A DNA stretch of 64,000 nucleotides, taken from contig JADKHW010000025.1 in assembly GCA_016721565.1 (NCBI GenBank), forward strand, positions 1 through 64,000, given 5' to 3'. How positions within the stretch are numbered: the stretch's first letter is position 1; each line of letters begins with the position of its first letter. Below, one piece after another: positions 1 to 8,716 of this stretch. The notes beneath the pieces are model-generated. The model saw only the letters and a program-made list of their open reading frames with translations. It did not search any database and was not told where the DNA came from. Source of the DNA: a bacterium. GTDB lineage: Bacteria; Electryoneota; RPQS01. Both the position numbers and the translations under genes were made by a program.

Positions 1-1100
1 TTGGTTGGGGATCCAGATAGTCCCGATAGTGAGCAACATCATCAAAGCCATCTGGCGTTAATATCACCCAGTGGCGTGACGTACTTTGGCACTGCGCCGT
101 TTGCCCACTGCAATTCCACGTCATCGAGTAAATCCATGTCTTCACCACCCCAGTAGATGTACTTTCGCGCACCACTGGAAAAGGACGTCGCATAGGAAAT
201 GATGTCATCATAAGTGTCACCGTTGATATCGCCGACAATTCGGTGACGATACTCAAACGTGCCGCCAGCGCCTGATGGACGTACGCGTACCAAGGCTGGA
301 AGCGAGTCTGCCGCAGGAGACCCAGGCAGAGAGCTCAGCACGAACGTAACCGCCGTCGCCAGAGTATCACCCGCCCAAAATCCGAATATCCGTCGTGATT
401 CACATCGCCGAAACCCATGTGAGCAGAGTAATTGTCAAAAGCGCGACCAAACAGCAGAATTTGATATGGGAAATCACCCAAATAGAAATTGAATGGTCCG
501 GGATTCAACGTCCGCTTCGTAAAATCATCCTTCCCGTCTCCATTGTAATCTCCAACGTTGGTGATGTAGAGCATGTCCGTCAGATCACCTATCCAGTCTG
601 CAAGCGTGTCAAACACACCGGGGCCGCCTAAAAATAGTGCTGGACTATATCCGTTGCCGACAGAGCGTCTGTAGAGACTAAGAAATATGTCTCGGAAGCC
701 ATCTCCATTGAGATCACCACTTGGAACTGTGAATCCGGCATCAAAGGCCGCATCTGACCATCCGTAACGATCGTTCGTTGTGTCAAATCGACCAAAGTCA
801 ATGAAGCCCTCTTCATTTGCATTGTTTCCATAGTACAGCCGAAGGTCTACCGAGTTTTGTGAGCTTCTGACGGTCGTCAAGATATCATCTAGTCCATCTC
901 CGTTTTGATCGCCTAGTGACTGTAAATAAAATGCTCCTATTCGTTGATTGATCTCTCCTGTAACATCCAACAGAAACGTCGGCCCGTAGGGGCTGGGCGC
1001 AGAGTGGGAGAGCAATCCCCAACAACAAAACCGCGAACCCCACCCGCTTCAAAAGATTGAATACAGAGAGAATTCGCGTTTGAAGAAAATCGCACTTCAT
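1..1100 (-). CDS. Secreted FG-GAP/VCBS repeat protein, frameshifted, runs off the left edge
   Basis: The pieces read as one secreted beta-propeller protein. The N-terminus, from the ATG at 1100, is a signal peptide (GFAVLLLGIALPLCA). It is followed, in other frames, by calcium-loop repeats of the FG-GAP kind: DQNGDGLDDIL, DLNGDGFRDIF, DYNGDGKDDF, DVNHDGYSDF and DINGDTYDDI. Three single-base shifts separate the pieces: near 1000, near 378 (a G run one base short restores DFG-AGDTLA) and at 53 (one extra base; beyond it DGFDDVAHYRDYLDP stays open to base 1). The C-terminus lies outside the window, so a type IX sorting domain cannot be checked. Such repeats usually bind ligands or matrix at the cell surface; no specific ligand is suggested. 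Confidence 0.7.
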
Positions 1101-1153
1101 ACCCCCAATCTACACCCACCCCCGCAAATCCGCAAGTATTATTTTTCCGCATC

Positions 1154-1178
1154 CGTAGTGGCAGACCTTGGTCTGCCT
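1154..1178. repeat. REP-like palindrome, copy a
   Basis: GTAG followed by a perfect 8-base inverted repeat GGCAGACC/GGTCTGCC with a 2-base loop. Similar GTAG-plus-GGC-stem elements lie at 1391-1413, 58119-58146 and 61073-61098, always outside genes. Confidence 0.4.
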
Positions 1179-1282
1179 TCCGCCTTTCCAATTTCCCCCA
1201 CAATACCTCCCCAAACCCGCATTTTTTCCCCAACTCAAGCCATCTTAAGAGTTTCCTAAGTTCAATAAAACAAAATTAACAC

Positions 1283-1311
1283 TTGACCATACGTTCAAAT
1301 TGTCGTATATT
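1283..1311 (+). promoter_or_regulatory. Sigma-70-type promoter pointing away from the FG-GAP gene
   Basis: TTGACC, 17 bases, TATATT. The only reading frame directly downstream starts at ATG 1318 and has 19 codons. Transcription from here would run into the 3' end of the 1500-2789 gene in antisense. The match to consensus is good but nothing shows that it is used. The rest of the 1101-1416 gap holds no gene that I can see. Confidence 0.35.
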
Positions 1312-1390
1312 ATATCCATGAATCGACCAAACCCACTACCTCACTGCCTCCGGCAGGGGCAGCAAACGAGACTCTAAAATTCGACTCCGC

Positions 1391-1413
1391 TGACGGCCAC
1401 AGGCCGACGGTAG
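1391..1413. repeat. REP-like palindrome, copy d
   Basis: GACGGCC-ACA-GGCCGAC stem-loop ending in GTAG. It is read as a relaxed, inverted copy of the GTAG-stem elements at 1154, 58119 and 61073. The resemblance is weaker than between the other copies. Confidence 0.3.
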
Positions 1414-1416
1414 TAT

Positions 1417-1453
1417 AAAAAAACGCGACCCCAACAATTGTTGAGGCCGCGTC
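1417..1453 (-). terminator. Intrinsic terminator of the Asp/His-rich protein gene
   Basis: On the minus strand a long stem (GCGGCCTCAACA/TGTTGGGGTCGC) is followed by seven T. It lies 47 bases past the stop at 1500. It is nearly the same sequence as the terminator at 3100-3138. Confidence 0.85.
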
Positions 1454-1499
1454 ACCAATCTAATGCGCTCGCGAGAGCGCAAGGGGTGCTTCACAAGCA

Positions 1500-2789
1500 C
1501 TACTTCATTAGGACCCTCTTCATAACGTCCGACTTGTTACCGTTGGTCAGACGGGTGAAATAGACACCCGAAGCAAAACCGGTGGCATCAAACGACTGTT
1601 CATGAACACCCGCCTCAACCATTCCATCGACGAGCGTGGCAATCAAACGGCCTTGCACGTCCAAGACACTCAAAGTAACTTGGCCGGCTTCTGCAAGCTG
1701 GAAGCGAATTTGAGTCGTCGGATTGAACGGATTCGGATAGTTACCCAGCAATTCAAACGTTGAAGCTACCGGCGCGGTTGCAGGTGAATATTCAACCGCC
1801 ACTTGACCGAGCGTGTGACGGTTACCGTCCATATCAACGCTGGTCAGTGCATAGTTGTATTCACCGTCTGTCACATTCTGATCAACAAACGAATAGTGTG
1901 ACGCGGACGCGGTCGTTCCTTGTCCATCCACAACGCCAATCTGACTCCAATCGGATTCACTGCTGCCGATCACACGGCTAATCTCAAAACGATCGTTGTT
2001 CGTTTCGCTTGCGGTTGACCAGTTGAGGGCAACACCATTTGACGTGCTCGATCCGCCGAACGATGCCAGCTCGACACCAAGCTCCGTATCACAGCAGTAA
2101 ATAGTCAAAGTGTAGGCCGTGCTGGTGTTGCAACGGCTATCCACGATCAACCAATAGTCCGGGCAATTGTCATCTTCATCGTGGCCACCGTCAGTACGGT
2201 CGTTGTCACCGTGTCCGCAGCCGTTGTCCCAACCGTCGCGGTGCCAACCGTGATCGTCTTGGTCACCGTCTTCATCGCCGTCACCATGATCATCATGATG
2301 GCACGATTCTCCGCAGTCACCGCAAAGTTCAATACCGGTTAAGAAGTGTGCGTCCGCCGCGATGCAGCAGAAATCGCGTTCGTCATTGTCATCACCGTTG
2401 CCGTTGCGGTGACCATCGCCGTCATGGCCGTAGTCATCATCGTCATCGCCGTCGTCTTCACCGTCGTGGTCGCAACCGTCGTCGTCGCACTCCTGAACAA
2501 GGAAGAGACTCAAATCATCACAGTAGCCGTTGGGGTTGTCCAACCACTCGAGCACTGCGGAAAATGATCCGCCGACGTGAGGCAGATGGTAAATGTGCGC
2601 GCGGCCATTCCATTGCGTTTGGCCGGTGCAGGAGTAGAATCGCGCCTGGCTTTGGCCGTGGGTGACAGAACCGGTGATAACATCACCGCAAAAGAGGTCG
2701 TCGTGGTTTTCTGTGGCCCATGCCGTATTAGAAGCCAACAAGCCCCCGAGGCCAATCGAACAGCAAAAAAGAAGTGCCTTCAGTCTCAT
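1500..2789 (-). CDS. Secreted protein with Asp/His-rich blocks and type IX sorting domain
   Basis: 429 residues. A signal peptide (about 1-25, ending NTAWA) is followed by a Cys-containing domain (about 30-100), a first Asp/Gly/His block (about 103-140), a CC-containing spacer, a second block rich in HDD, GHGD and DED (about 160-205), an Fn3-like segment (about 235-335) and a C-terminal sorting domain (NYPNPFNPTTQIRF to MKRVLMK). The blocks interrupt what otherwise reads as one domain, because Cys pairs flank both. Acidic and histidine side chains at this density suggest metal binding at the cell surface, which is inference. The start is fixed by GAGG six bases upstream. It is a single gene with its own terminator; a shared upstream element lies at 2812-2841. 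Confidence 0.85.
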   Translation of the reverse strand: MRLKALLFCCSIGLGGLLASNTAWATENHDDLFCGDVITGSVTHGQSQARFYSCTGQTQWNGRAHIYHLPHVGGSFSAVLEWLDNPNGYCDDLSLFLVQECDDDGCDHDGEDDGDDDDDYGHDGDGHRNGNGDDNDERDFCCIAADAHFLTGIELCGDCGESCHHDDHGDGDEDGDQDDHGWHRDGWDNGCGHGDNDRTDGGHDEDDNCPDYWLIVDSRCNTSTAYTLTIYCCDTELGVELASFGGSSTSNGVALNWSTASETNNDRFEISRVIGSSESDWSQIGVVDGQGTTASASHYSFVDQNVTDGEYNYALTSVDMDGNRHTLGQVAVEYSPATAPVASTFELLGNYPNPFNPTTQIRFQLAEAGQVTLSVLDVQGRLIATLVDGMVEAGVHEQSFDATGFASGVYFTRLTNGNKSDVMKRVLMK

Positions 2790-2811
2790 ATCAATCCTCG
2801 CGAACTAAATG

Positions 2812-2841
2812 TGATATTTTTTGTCATATTCATGTTTGCAC
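2812..2841 (-). promoter_or_regulatory. Conserved upstream element, copy 1
   Basis: On the minus strand it reads TGCAAA, 5 bases, then AATATGACAA-A-AAATATCA. It matches 24 of 30 positions of the element at 18759-18788, which also precedes a secreted-protein gene. Here it ends 23 bases before the start codon, so it may contain the promoter. The AT-rich stretch from 2842 to 3099 beyond it holds no gene that I can see. Confidence 0.35.
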
Positions 2842-3099
2842 AAGATACATTCGCATTGCTTTGTTTGCAAGTCGAAACATGTTGCAAGACAAAAACATAT
2901 TGATTAACGATATTGGGTATAGTCAGTAGTCATATAAATTCTTGATTTTCAAACTTTGACAAAATACTCCAGACCCATAGTAGTTTTAACTATTCTGAAA
3001 GTGTCTGAAAGCTACCGACCCATTTGTGTGACAAAGTCTTCTCGCAAGAGTGGGTCGCAAATAATTGCACTCCTCTTGCTTGCTAATCATGACCCAGTC

Positions 3100-3138
3100 A
3101 AAAAGAAAGCGACCCCAACAAAATGTTGAAGCCGCTTT
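3100..3138 (-). terminator. Intrinsic terminator after the redox operon
   Basis: Minus-strand stem AAAGCGGCTTCAACA/TGTTGGGGTCGCTTT followed by a T-rich run. It lies just after the stop at 3163 and closely resembles the 1417-1453 terminator. Confidence 0.8.
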
Positions 3139-3162
3139 TGCTCTCTCCCTGTCCCGGACCGC

Positions 3163-3426
3163 TTACTCTTCCTGAGTCTTCTCTCCATCCAGCCTGCGAA
3201 TCATGTTATGCATCGCGGCCATCAGCATTGAGAAGCTGACATGGTATAGACCAAGCAGAATGCTCAGTGCGACCGTGAAAATTCCGGCCAAGCGAACGAG
3301 CGACTCTCCCATCGTTGCAATCAACAAACCCGCAATCGTTCCAAACACAATCACAACATAGCCGACAGATTGCAAGACCTGCGACATGCGATCGAAACTG
3401 CGCCACGAAAATACCGGCTGCTCCAT
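3163..3426 (-). CDS. Small two-helix membrane protein
   Basis: 87 residues with two hydrophobic segments (about 16-38 and 44-70) and a charged C-terminus. I do not recognise a family. AGGAGG five bases before ATG 3426 makes this a well-supported start. It is the last gene of the run cytochrome - 4Fe-4S protein - NrfD - this gene (52 bases after the NrfD stop) and is followed directly by a terminator. It may be an accessory subunit or assembly factor of the redox complex; that rests on position only. Confidence 0.6.
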   Translation of the reverse strand: MEQPVFSWRSFDRMSQVLQSVGYVVIVFGTIAGLLIATMGESLVRLAGIFTVALSILLGLYHVSFSMLMAAMHNMIRRLDGEKTQEE

Positions 3427-3478
3427 AAGAACCTCCTGAAATGGTTTTCGTACACTCCGCGCGAAGCGAGATTCAAAA

Positions 3479-4681
3479 TCAATGAGCGCGGTCGGACGTG
3501 GGGTGTTCCTGCCACGGCGGCAGGAATTTGATTAAGAATGCAAGAATCAAAATAGGAAGCATGGCTTGTCCGAGGGCCATCAATCCGCCCTCCCAGCCAA
3601 CAAGCCCGACTTTATAGGTTGTGAAACCGCGCAAACTCTTACTGAAGAGCTGGCCGCCAATCACCACGTTCCAACGCATGAAGAAGATTCCAATCAAGGT
3701 CAGCACACCGCACACAGCGTAAATGCTGACGCGCACATTGGCGGGAACATGCTTCAGTTGAATCCACCCGATGAGCGCAATCGGAATGAGTGTTCCGAGA
3801 ATCAATTGGAAGATGATGTGCGTTTCAAACAAGTGCCCGTGCACGAGCGCATAGATAATATCAAAAGATTCTTCAGCCGTGTAGGTTCTTTGAATAACGT
3901 CCAAGCCTTCGAGCGCAAAGTCAATAATGAAGACATACATCAAATAGCGCGCTAAAGTATCAAGACACTCCATGTTCTGCTTGACGCGGCGAATCTTGTT
4001 GGACAACAGATATATCAGCATCACGAGCGCGATACCCGAGACGATTGCCGAAAACAAAAAGATGACAGGCATCAGCACACTCGACCACCACGGATTGGCT
4101 TTGATGGAACCAAAAATAAATCCGACATAGCCGTGCAGCAAGAAAGCCGAAGGAATACCGATAATCGTAATCGTTTTGACGGCGGCTTCATCGAAGCGGA
4201 TAGCTTTTTCGGATATGTCAGTAACTCCTAACGTCAAGACGCTGTAGAAATATTTCTTGAACCCTTTCGATTCACGTGACCAGACGACGAAATCGCGGCG
4301 ATAGTCAAACCAGATTTCCAAGAGCAGCACGACCATCAAGTACCACATATAAACAAAGCCGAACATCGCCATCGCGGACGTCAAATGCGGTGTGACGAGG
4401 ATCTCCCAAAATCTCAGTGGCTTAGCCAAATGTGAAAGCAACGGCAACGGCGCAATCAACATGAACGCCAACGCGGTCAACAATGCAAGGCGATAGGTGG
4501 GACGGACTTCACGGACATTGAAGACGCGTTCGAGCGAGGCCAAAATAAACGCACCCGCAACCAATCCTGTAAGATAAGGGTACAGAACAATCAGAATGCT
4601 CCAATGCGCCTCGATGTCGTTGGGATAGATGTAGCCGACAACGTGTTTCAGCGCTTCATAGAGATGGCTTTGATCTGGCAT
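3479..4681 (-). CDS. NrfD/PsrC-type quinone-linked membrane subunit
   Basis: 400 residues with about ten membrane helices, matching the NrfD/HybB/DsrP family in length and pattern. These proteins exchange electrons between the quinone pool and a peripheral 4Fe-4S subunit. The start follows AAGGAGGTG by six bases, and its ATG overlaps the TGA of the 4Fe-4S gene (TGATG), which points to translational coupling. Together with the upstream ferredoxin-like and tetraheme genes it makes a cytochrome - FeS - NrfD module like DsrJ-O-P, or Qrc without its large subunit. No molybdopterin or other catalytic subunit is encoded nearby. Direction of electron flow is unknown. Confidence 0.85.
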   Translation of the reverse strand: MPDQSHLYEALKHVVGYIYPNDIEAHWSILIVLYPYLTGLVAGAFILASLERVFNVREVRPTYRLALLTALAFMLIAPLPLLSHLAKPLRFWEILVTPHLTSAMAMFGFVYMWYLMVVLLLEIWFDYRRDFVVWSRESKGFKKYFYSVLTLGVTDISEKAIRFDEAAVKTITIIGIPSAFLLHGYVGFIFGSIKANPWWSSVLMPVIFLFSAIVSGIALVMLIYLLSNKIRRVKQNMECLDTLARYLMYVFIIDFALEGLDVIQRTYTAEESFDIIYALVHGHLFETHIIFQLILGTLIPIALIGWIQLKHVPANVRVSIYAVCGVLTLIGIFFMRWNVVIGGQLFSKSLRGFTTYKVGLVGWEGGLMALGQAMLPILILAFLIKFLPPWQEHPTSDRAH

Positions 4682-5529
4682 CAGCGCACCTCCTTATCAA
4701 TACCGGAATAGAAGACTTTAGGATAGGTGTTCAAATGGGGTTTAAGAACTTGGATTTTGTGTTCGCGTAAGAATTGATTCAGCGGGCCGTCGTGATCTTT
4801 TAAGTCTCCGAACAATCTGGCTTGGGTCGGGCAATTCTCGACACAGGCAGGCTGTTGTCCGTTGTGAATTCTGTGATAGCATAAAGTACATTTATCCGCG
4901 ACGCCTGTGATCGGATTCAGGAAGCGTGTGCCATAAGGACAGGCCTGAATACAATAGCGGCAGCCGATGCAATATTCGGGATCAACCAAGACCGCGCCAT
5001 CAGGAGTTTCAAAGGTTGCTCCAACCGGACAGACTTGCACGCACGGTGAGTGATCGCACGCGTTGCAGAGTTTGGGAACGAAGAACGATTTATCGGGTTT
5101 TTCGGCGCGGGTTTCTTCGAGTGGAAATCCGTCATAGCCTCCGTTGGGAGAATCTACAACGGTCTCGTCACCGTATTCCTGATAGCGCTCGATCCAGGTG
5201 CGGAAATAGAACGGCTCTTTAGGAACTCCATTTTCTTCTTTGCAGGCAACGACGCAATTTCCGCATCCGATACATTTTTCAACATCAATGGCCATGCCCC
5301 ATTTGTGTTTGCTCCAATCGTAATCGGCGGCAACTTTTTGCGGAGTGGTGACCTGTTCGGCGAGGGCGAGTTTTTCTGAAAGCGGAGCAAGAGCAATCGC
5401 GACACAGGCCGTGCCGAGAGTTTTGAGAAAGTCACGCCGCGATCCACTGGCGATTTCGGCGGGAGATACTCCAAGTTCGGGAATGACCGAATTGGCCTGA
5501 CTGAACATACATTGTTTCTTTTCCATCAT
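4681..5529 (-). CDS. Periplasmic 4Fe-4S ferredoxin-type subunit with Tat signal (DsrO/NrfC-like)
   Basis: About 282 residues. The N-terminus has a twin-arginine signal (SRRDFLKTLGTACVAIALAP), so the folded protein is probably exported. Four cysteine clusters follow: CIGCGNCVVAC, CNACDHSPCVQVCP, CIGCRYCIQACP and CTLCYHRIHNGQQPACVENCP (the last interrupted in the family's usual way), enough for four 4Fe-4S clusters. It would carry electrons between the NrfD subunit and the tetraheme cytochrome. A longer frame from 5604 exists, but it overlaps the cytochrome gene. GAGG stands two bases before ATG 5529 and five before ATG 5526, so either is the likely start. It follows the cytochrome stop by four bases. 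Confidence 0.85.
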   Translation of the reverse strand: MMEKKQCMFSQANSVIPELGVSPAEIASGSRRDFLKTLGTACVAIALAPLSEKLALAEQVTTPQKVAADYDWSKHKWGMAIDVEKCIGCGNCVVACKEENGVPKEPFYFRTWIERYQEYGDETVVDSPNGGYDGFPLEETRAEKPDKSFFVPKLCNACDHSPCVQVCPVGATFETPDGAVLVDPEYCIGCRYCIQACPYGTRFLNPITGVADKCTLCYHRIHNGQQPACVENCPTQARLFGDLKDHDGPLNQFLREHKIQVLKPHLNTYPKVFYSGIDKEVR

Positions 5530-5533
5530 CGCC

Positions 5534-5980
5534 TCATTTGGTTTCTGACGGATTATGCACGACGTGACAGGAGTTGCAAGGCTCTCCTTCTGCGTGTTCC
5601 GCAATGTTGATTTGAGGGAATTTCGCCGGACGCGCCGCGCGCGCTTCGTGACAGCGGCTGCACGTTGCCGTCACTTCGGGCTTCTTGATATTCGACGTCT
5701 GCGGATCTTCCGCATGCACAGCACCGGCTCCGTGGCAGATTTGACACGAAACTTTTTTGTGCGGTCCGGCGGCATTCAGAGTGGCCTCTTCTTCGTGGCA
5801 CTCTGCGCAGGTCGATTTCGGAATGTAGTGCGGGGATCTTGTGATGGCATTGGACAACGCGATGCCACGATAATGGCCGTATTGTCCGAATGTATCCGGG
5901 CGTGCCCACCATCGTGTTGCGACAAAGGCAACGCCGATGAAGGCAAAGATGAGAATCAGGCGCGAGACTTGTGGGGGCAT
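5534..5980 (-). CDS. Membrane-anchored tetraheme cytochrome c
   Basis: 148 residues. One N-terminal hydrophobic segment (about 6-22) looks like an uncleaved anchor. Four CxxCH heme motifs follow: CAECH, CQICH, CSRCH and CNSCH, with extra histidines (SPHY, GPHKK, VHAEDP, AEHAEG) that could be axial ligands. It is the first gene of the cytochrome - FeS - NrfD - small membrane protein operon and presumably passes electrons between the FeS subunit and a periplasmic partner. A CRP/FNR-type palindrome lies 152 bases upstream (6132-6147), which fits control by electron-acceptor or carbon status. It is shorter than NapC/NrfH proteins and closest in organisation to DsrJ-like cytochromes. Confidence 0.8.
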   Translation of the reverse strand: MPPQVSRLILIFAFIGVAFVATRWWARPDTFGQYGHYRGIALSNAITRSPHYIPKSTCAECHEEEATLNAAGPHKKVSCQICHGAGAVHAEDPQTSNIKKPEVTATCSRCHEARAARPAKFPQINIAEHAEGEPCNSCHVVHNPSETK

Positions 5981-6131
5981 CGAATCTCCAAACGGTTTGG
6001 GGACGTAACGTGCTCGAGTCTATTTTGAAAGAGGCCGATTCCGCAGGATGCAGGTGTCAAGCAGGGAGATGCAACGAATGGCTCATTGTCGAATGCAATG
6101 AAAACGCTTCGATGCAAATGGTTCATGATAA

Positions 6132-6147
6132 AGTGACATAATTCACA
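6132..6147. promoter_or_regulatory. CRP/FNR-family-type binding palindrome
   Basis: AGTGA-CATAAT-TCACA, nine of ten positions of the TGTGA-N6-TCACA consensus. It lies upstream of the redox operon, in a gap (5981-6323) that otherwise holds no gene. Similar sites are at 15428-15443 and 20741-20756. The cognate regulator is not in the window. Confidence 0.5.
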
Positions 6148-6323
6148 TGAAAGTCAAGTGAGTTTGTTACAGACGGAAATTTAGGTCGAAAATGTTAGAA
6201 CGTGTATTCTCAGCACGTAAGAATAAGAGAAATTTTACCATATTTTTGATTGCACTCATTTCCGAGGAGGTTAAGTGCAGTTGTCACCGATACAATCAAA
6301 TTGAATTACGGTTTAAATGGAAC

Positions 6324-6350
6324 GAAAAGCCCGACGATTTCGTCGGGCTG
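6324..6350 (-). terminator. Intrinsic terminator of the BNR-repeat gene
   Basis: Minus strand: AGCCCGACG-AAAT-CGTCGGGCT followed by TTTT, 25 bases past the stop at 6375. Confidence 0.8.
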
Positions 6351-6374
6351 TGTGTATGTAAAATTGGCGTATTT

Positions 6375-8567
6375 CTATTTCAGAAGCACGACCTTTTTGA
6401 CTACAGAGTTGTCTGCGGTGGTGGCTTTAATGAAATAGGATCCGGTTGCTATTGACGGAGGAGCGGAGTAGATCAGGGTGGTTGATTGGAGTTTACCGGA
6501 AAAAATTGCATCCGCTCTGCGCCCGAGGATATCGAAAAGCGATACGTCAATCGAAGAATACAAAGGCAGATCCAAAGCAATTGACAGCGACGCATTGAAC
6601 GGATTTGGGTAAACGGACAGAATGAAATTGTCCGGAGTCGGAATCAATCGCGAGAAGAGTTCAGGCGCTACCTCCCGCTTCACAATCGCGCCACCTGTTT
6701 CTCCGAACAGCTGATCGCCGATCAAAGTAAAGCCTGATACTCCATATTGAAAATAAGTCGAATCGATACTCCATGTTCTCCATCCGTCATCGGTCACATT
6801 GACTCGATAGTGTTGATCTAAGGCGATACCGATCTCATCCGAGAGCATCTTGAAACTGCGTATTCCCCAGTTGTCAATCACTATTTCTTCCCAAGTTACA
6901 CCGCGATCAGTTGAATGAAGTAAGTGATTGAGCGAGAATATTGAGTAAGCATTAGCCCAGAGGTCATCCACGCTTGTCATTTGCACATCGACAAAATAGA
7001 GCGAGTCGTTTTCACACAGCATTTGCCACGGGGTCTCTCCATTGCGAATGAGGATGACACCTCTTGATTCGTTCTCGTTAACATGCTCACCACCGTAGGC
7101 CAACATGACTCCCGGCAACGGCTCCGTAATTTCACGGGTAGGAATATCCGTTGGCAAACCCATGTCACTCCAAGTTTGGCATCCGTCGTAGGTCACAATC
7201 AAACGATCTCGCCCGAGCACAAACACATTGTTTGCAGACGACGCGTGGACAGAGTAGGCAAAAGAGTCGGGGACTGTTGCTATGCGATTCCAGTTTTCTC
7301 CGCCGTCGTATGTTGCCCAGAGTCCTTCGTAATAGCCCGTGAAAAATCCCACGCTCTGGTTTGCCATCGAGAGATCACGCGGCCAACGAACTTCCGGATG
7401 CTGCCAGCGATTCCAAGTCAATCCGCCGTCAAATGACCTGAAGATTCCGCCAAGGAAATGGCCCGACCCTCCAGCAGGATATCCCACCGCCCAAATTCGA
7501 TCGGTGCCGACGTGCTGGATATTGCCTAATCCCTCATCCATATACTCACGTAATTGGGTCCAGGTTTCACCACCATCGGTAGTTTTATACAGTGAGCCAA
7601 ACGCTGATGAAGTGAAACCAAGCTGTGACGTCGGAAATGACAGGCTAAGCACATTCTGCGTATCGTTTACCGAAATGACACGCCAAGTCTGCCCGCCGTC
7701 GGTGGTTCTAACCAGTTTTCCACCCGGGCCACTCGCCCAACCAAGAGAATCACTTAGAAATTCCATATCCCATAGAGCTGGAACGGTATCTAAGTTAGTT
7801 GGTTGCCACGTAATCCCTCGGTTTTCTGACTTATAGAGAATGCCGTAGATCGTGTGCATTTGCATTCCTGCCATCCAAATCAAACTATCTGAGAATACTT
7901 TGAGCGCATTTGGTCCGGCATCTTGCGGAACATTGACTCTTTCCCAAGTTGCACCCGAGTCCTCCGAATACATGATAAACCTCGGCGCATAGACCGTATC
8001 AACATGCGCTGCCGCCCACAATGTTCCACTCGGCGAAATCTCTATGTCATAGATTCGCAACCCTTCGGGCTGCGGTAGTTCCTGCCAAGTGGCTCCGCCA
8101 TCCACTGTCCGCCGAATTGAGAATCCTACCGCCCATCCGATATTCTCATTCGCAAACTCGATGTCGTAATAATTCCCGACATGATATCCGGTATAGACCG
8201 GAATCCAATTCACACCACCGTCGACAGTGCGCCAGATATTATCTGCCCCTCCCGCACACCAGCCGTGGAGATTGTCAATGAACTCTAAAGTGTAAAAGGC
8301 CGCGAGTGACCCCGAAAACTGTCGTTCCCACGTAGCTCCACCATCCGTGGTATGCAGAATCGTACCCGAGTGCCCGACGATCCATCCTTCATGTTCGTTG
8401 ATAAATTCCATATCCATGAGAGCGTAGCTTGACGGCCAGGGATAGACCCACTCCCAGCGGCCTTCGCCCAAAACACTCGCATGAGCAATTTGGCAAAGCG
8501 CCAAAAACAAAAACGCGATCCTTCCCCACTTCCGTAGCGGGTAGATCGCATGTGTATAATTGACCAT
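6375..8567 (-). CDS. Secreted BNR/Ycf48-like beta-propeller protein with type IX sorting domain
   Basis: 730 residues. A signal peptide (about 1-30, FLFLALCQIAHAS) is followed by about twelve repeats of the form GWAVG...TTDGGATW, the blade signature of the BNR / Ycf48-like / sortilin-type propeller (examples: ILHTTDGGATWERQ, LVRTTDGGQTW, LYKTTDGGETW). The C-terminus is a sorting domain (VYPNPFNASLSIALDLP to VKKVVLLK). The start has an ideal GGAGGGAG five bases upstream. In FCB bacteria such proteins are exported and surface-bound, but their substrates are mostly unknown. It is a single gene with its own terminator. Confidence 0.85.
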   Translation of the reverse strand: MVNYTHAIYPLRKWGRIAFLFLALCQIAHASVLGEGRWEWVYPWPSSYALMDMEFINEHEGWIVGHSGTILHTTDGGATWERQFSGSLAAFYTLEFIDNLHGWCAGGADNIWRTVDGGVNWIPVYTGYHVGNYYDIEFANENIGWAVGFSIRRTVDGGATWQELPQPEGLRIYDIEISPSGTLWAAAHVDTVYAPRFIMYSEDSGATWERVNVPQDAGPNALKVFSDSLIWMAGMQMHTIYGILYKSENRGITWQPTNLDTVPALWDMEFLSDSLGWASGPGGKLVRTTDGGQTWRVISVNDTQNVLSLSFPTSQLGFTSSAFGSLYKTTDGGETWTQLREYMDEGLGNIQHVGTDRIWAVGYPAGGSGHFLGGIFRSFDGGLTWNRWQHPEVRWPRDLSMANQSVGFFTGYYEGLWATYDGGENWNRIATVPDSFAYSVHASSANNVFVLGRDRLIVTYDGCQTWSDMGLPTDIPTREITEPLPGVMLAYGGEHVNENESRGVILIRNGETPWQMLCENDSLYFVDVQMTSVDDLWANAYSIFSLNHLLHSTDRGVTWEEIVIDNWGIRSFKMLSDEIGIALDQHYRVNVTDDGWRTWSIDSTYFQYGVSGFTLIGDQLFGETGGAIVKREVAPELFSRLIPTPDNFILSVYPNPFNASLSIALDLPLYSSIDVSLFDILGRRADAIFSGKLQSTTLIYSAPPSIATGSYFIKATTADNSVVKKVVLLK

Positions 8568-8716
8568 GGCACTCCCTCCAGAGTATGCTTATGGTTATCA
8601 ATTACAAGATCGTCACAAATCGTTAATTAGTCAACCTGTCCAGGCTAAAAGATTGTTTTATGTGACACTATCTCGTTCCGCTCTCCTTGTTAGCGCAAGA
8701 CCCGCATTACATGCGG

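Noticed and set aside
2346..2665. Open frames on the plus strand inside the Asp/His-rich gene
   Set aside because: They exist only because repeated GAT and CAC codons read as open frames on the other strand; they have no ribosome site and give low-complexity His/Arg or Val/Ala protein.
5530..5604. Longer start for the 4Fe-4S protein
   Set aside because: It would overlap the cytochrome gene and push the Tat signal more than 50 residues inward; the starts at 5529 and 5526 have a ribosome site.
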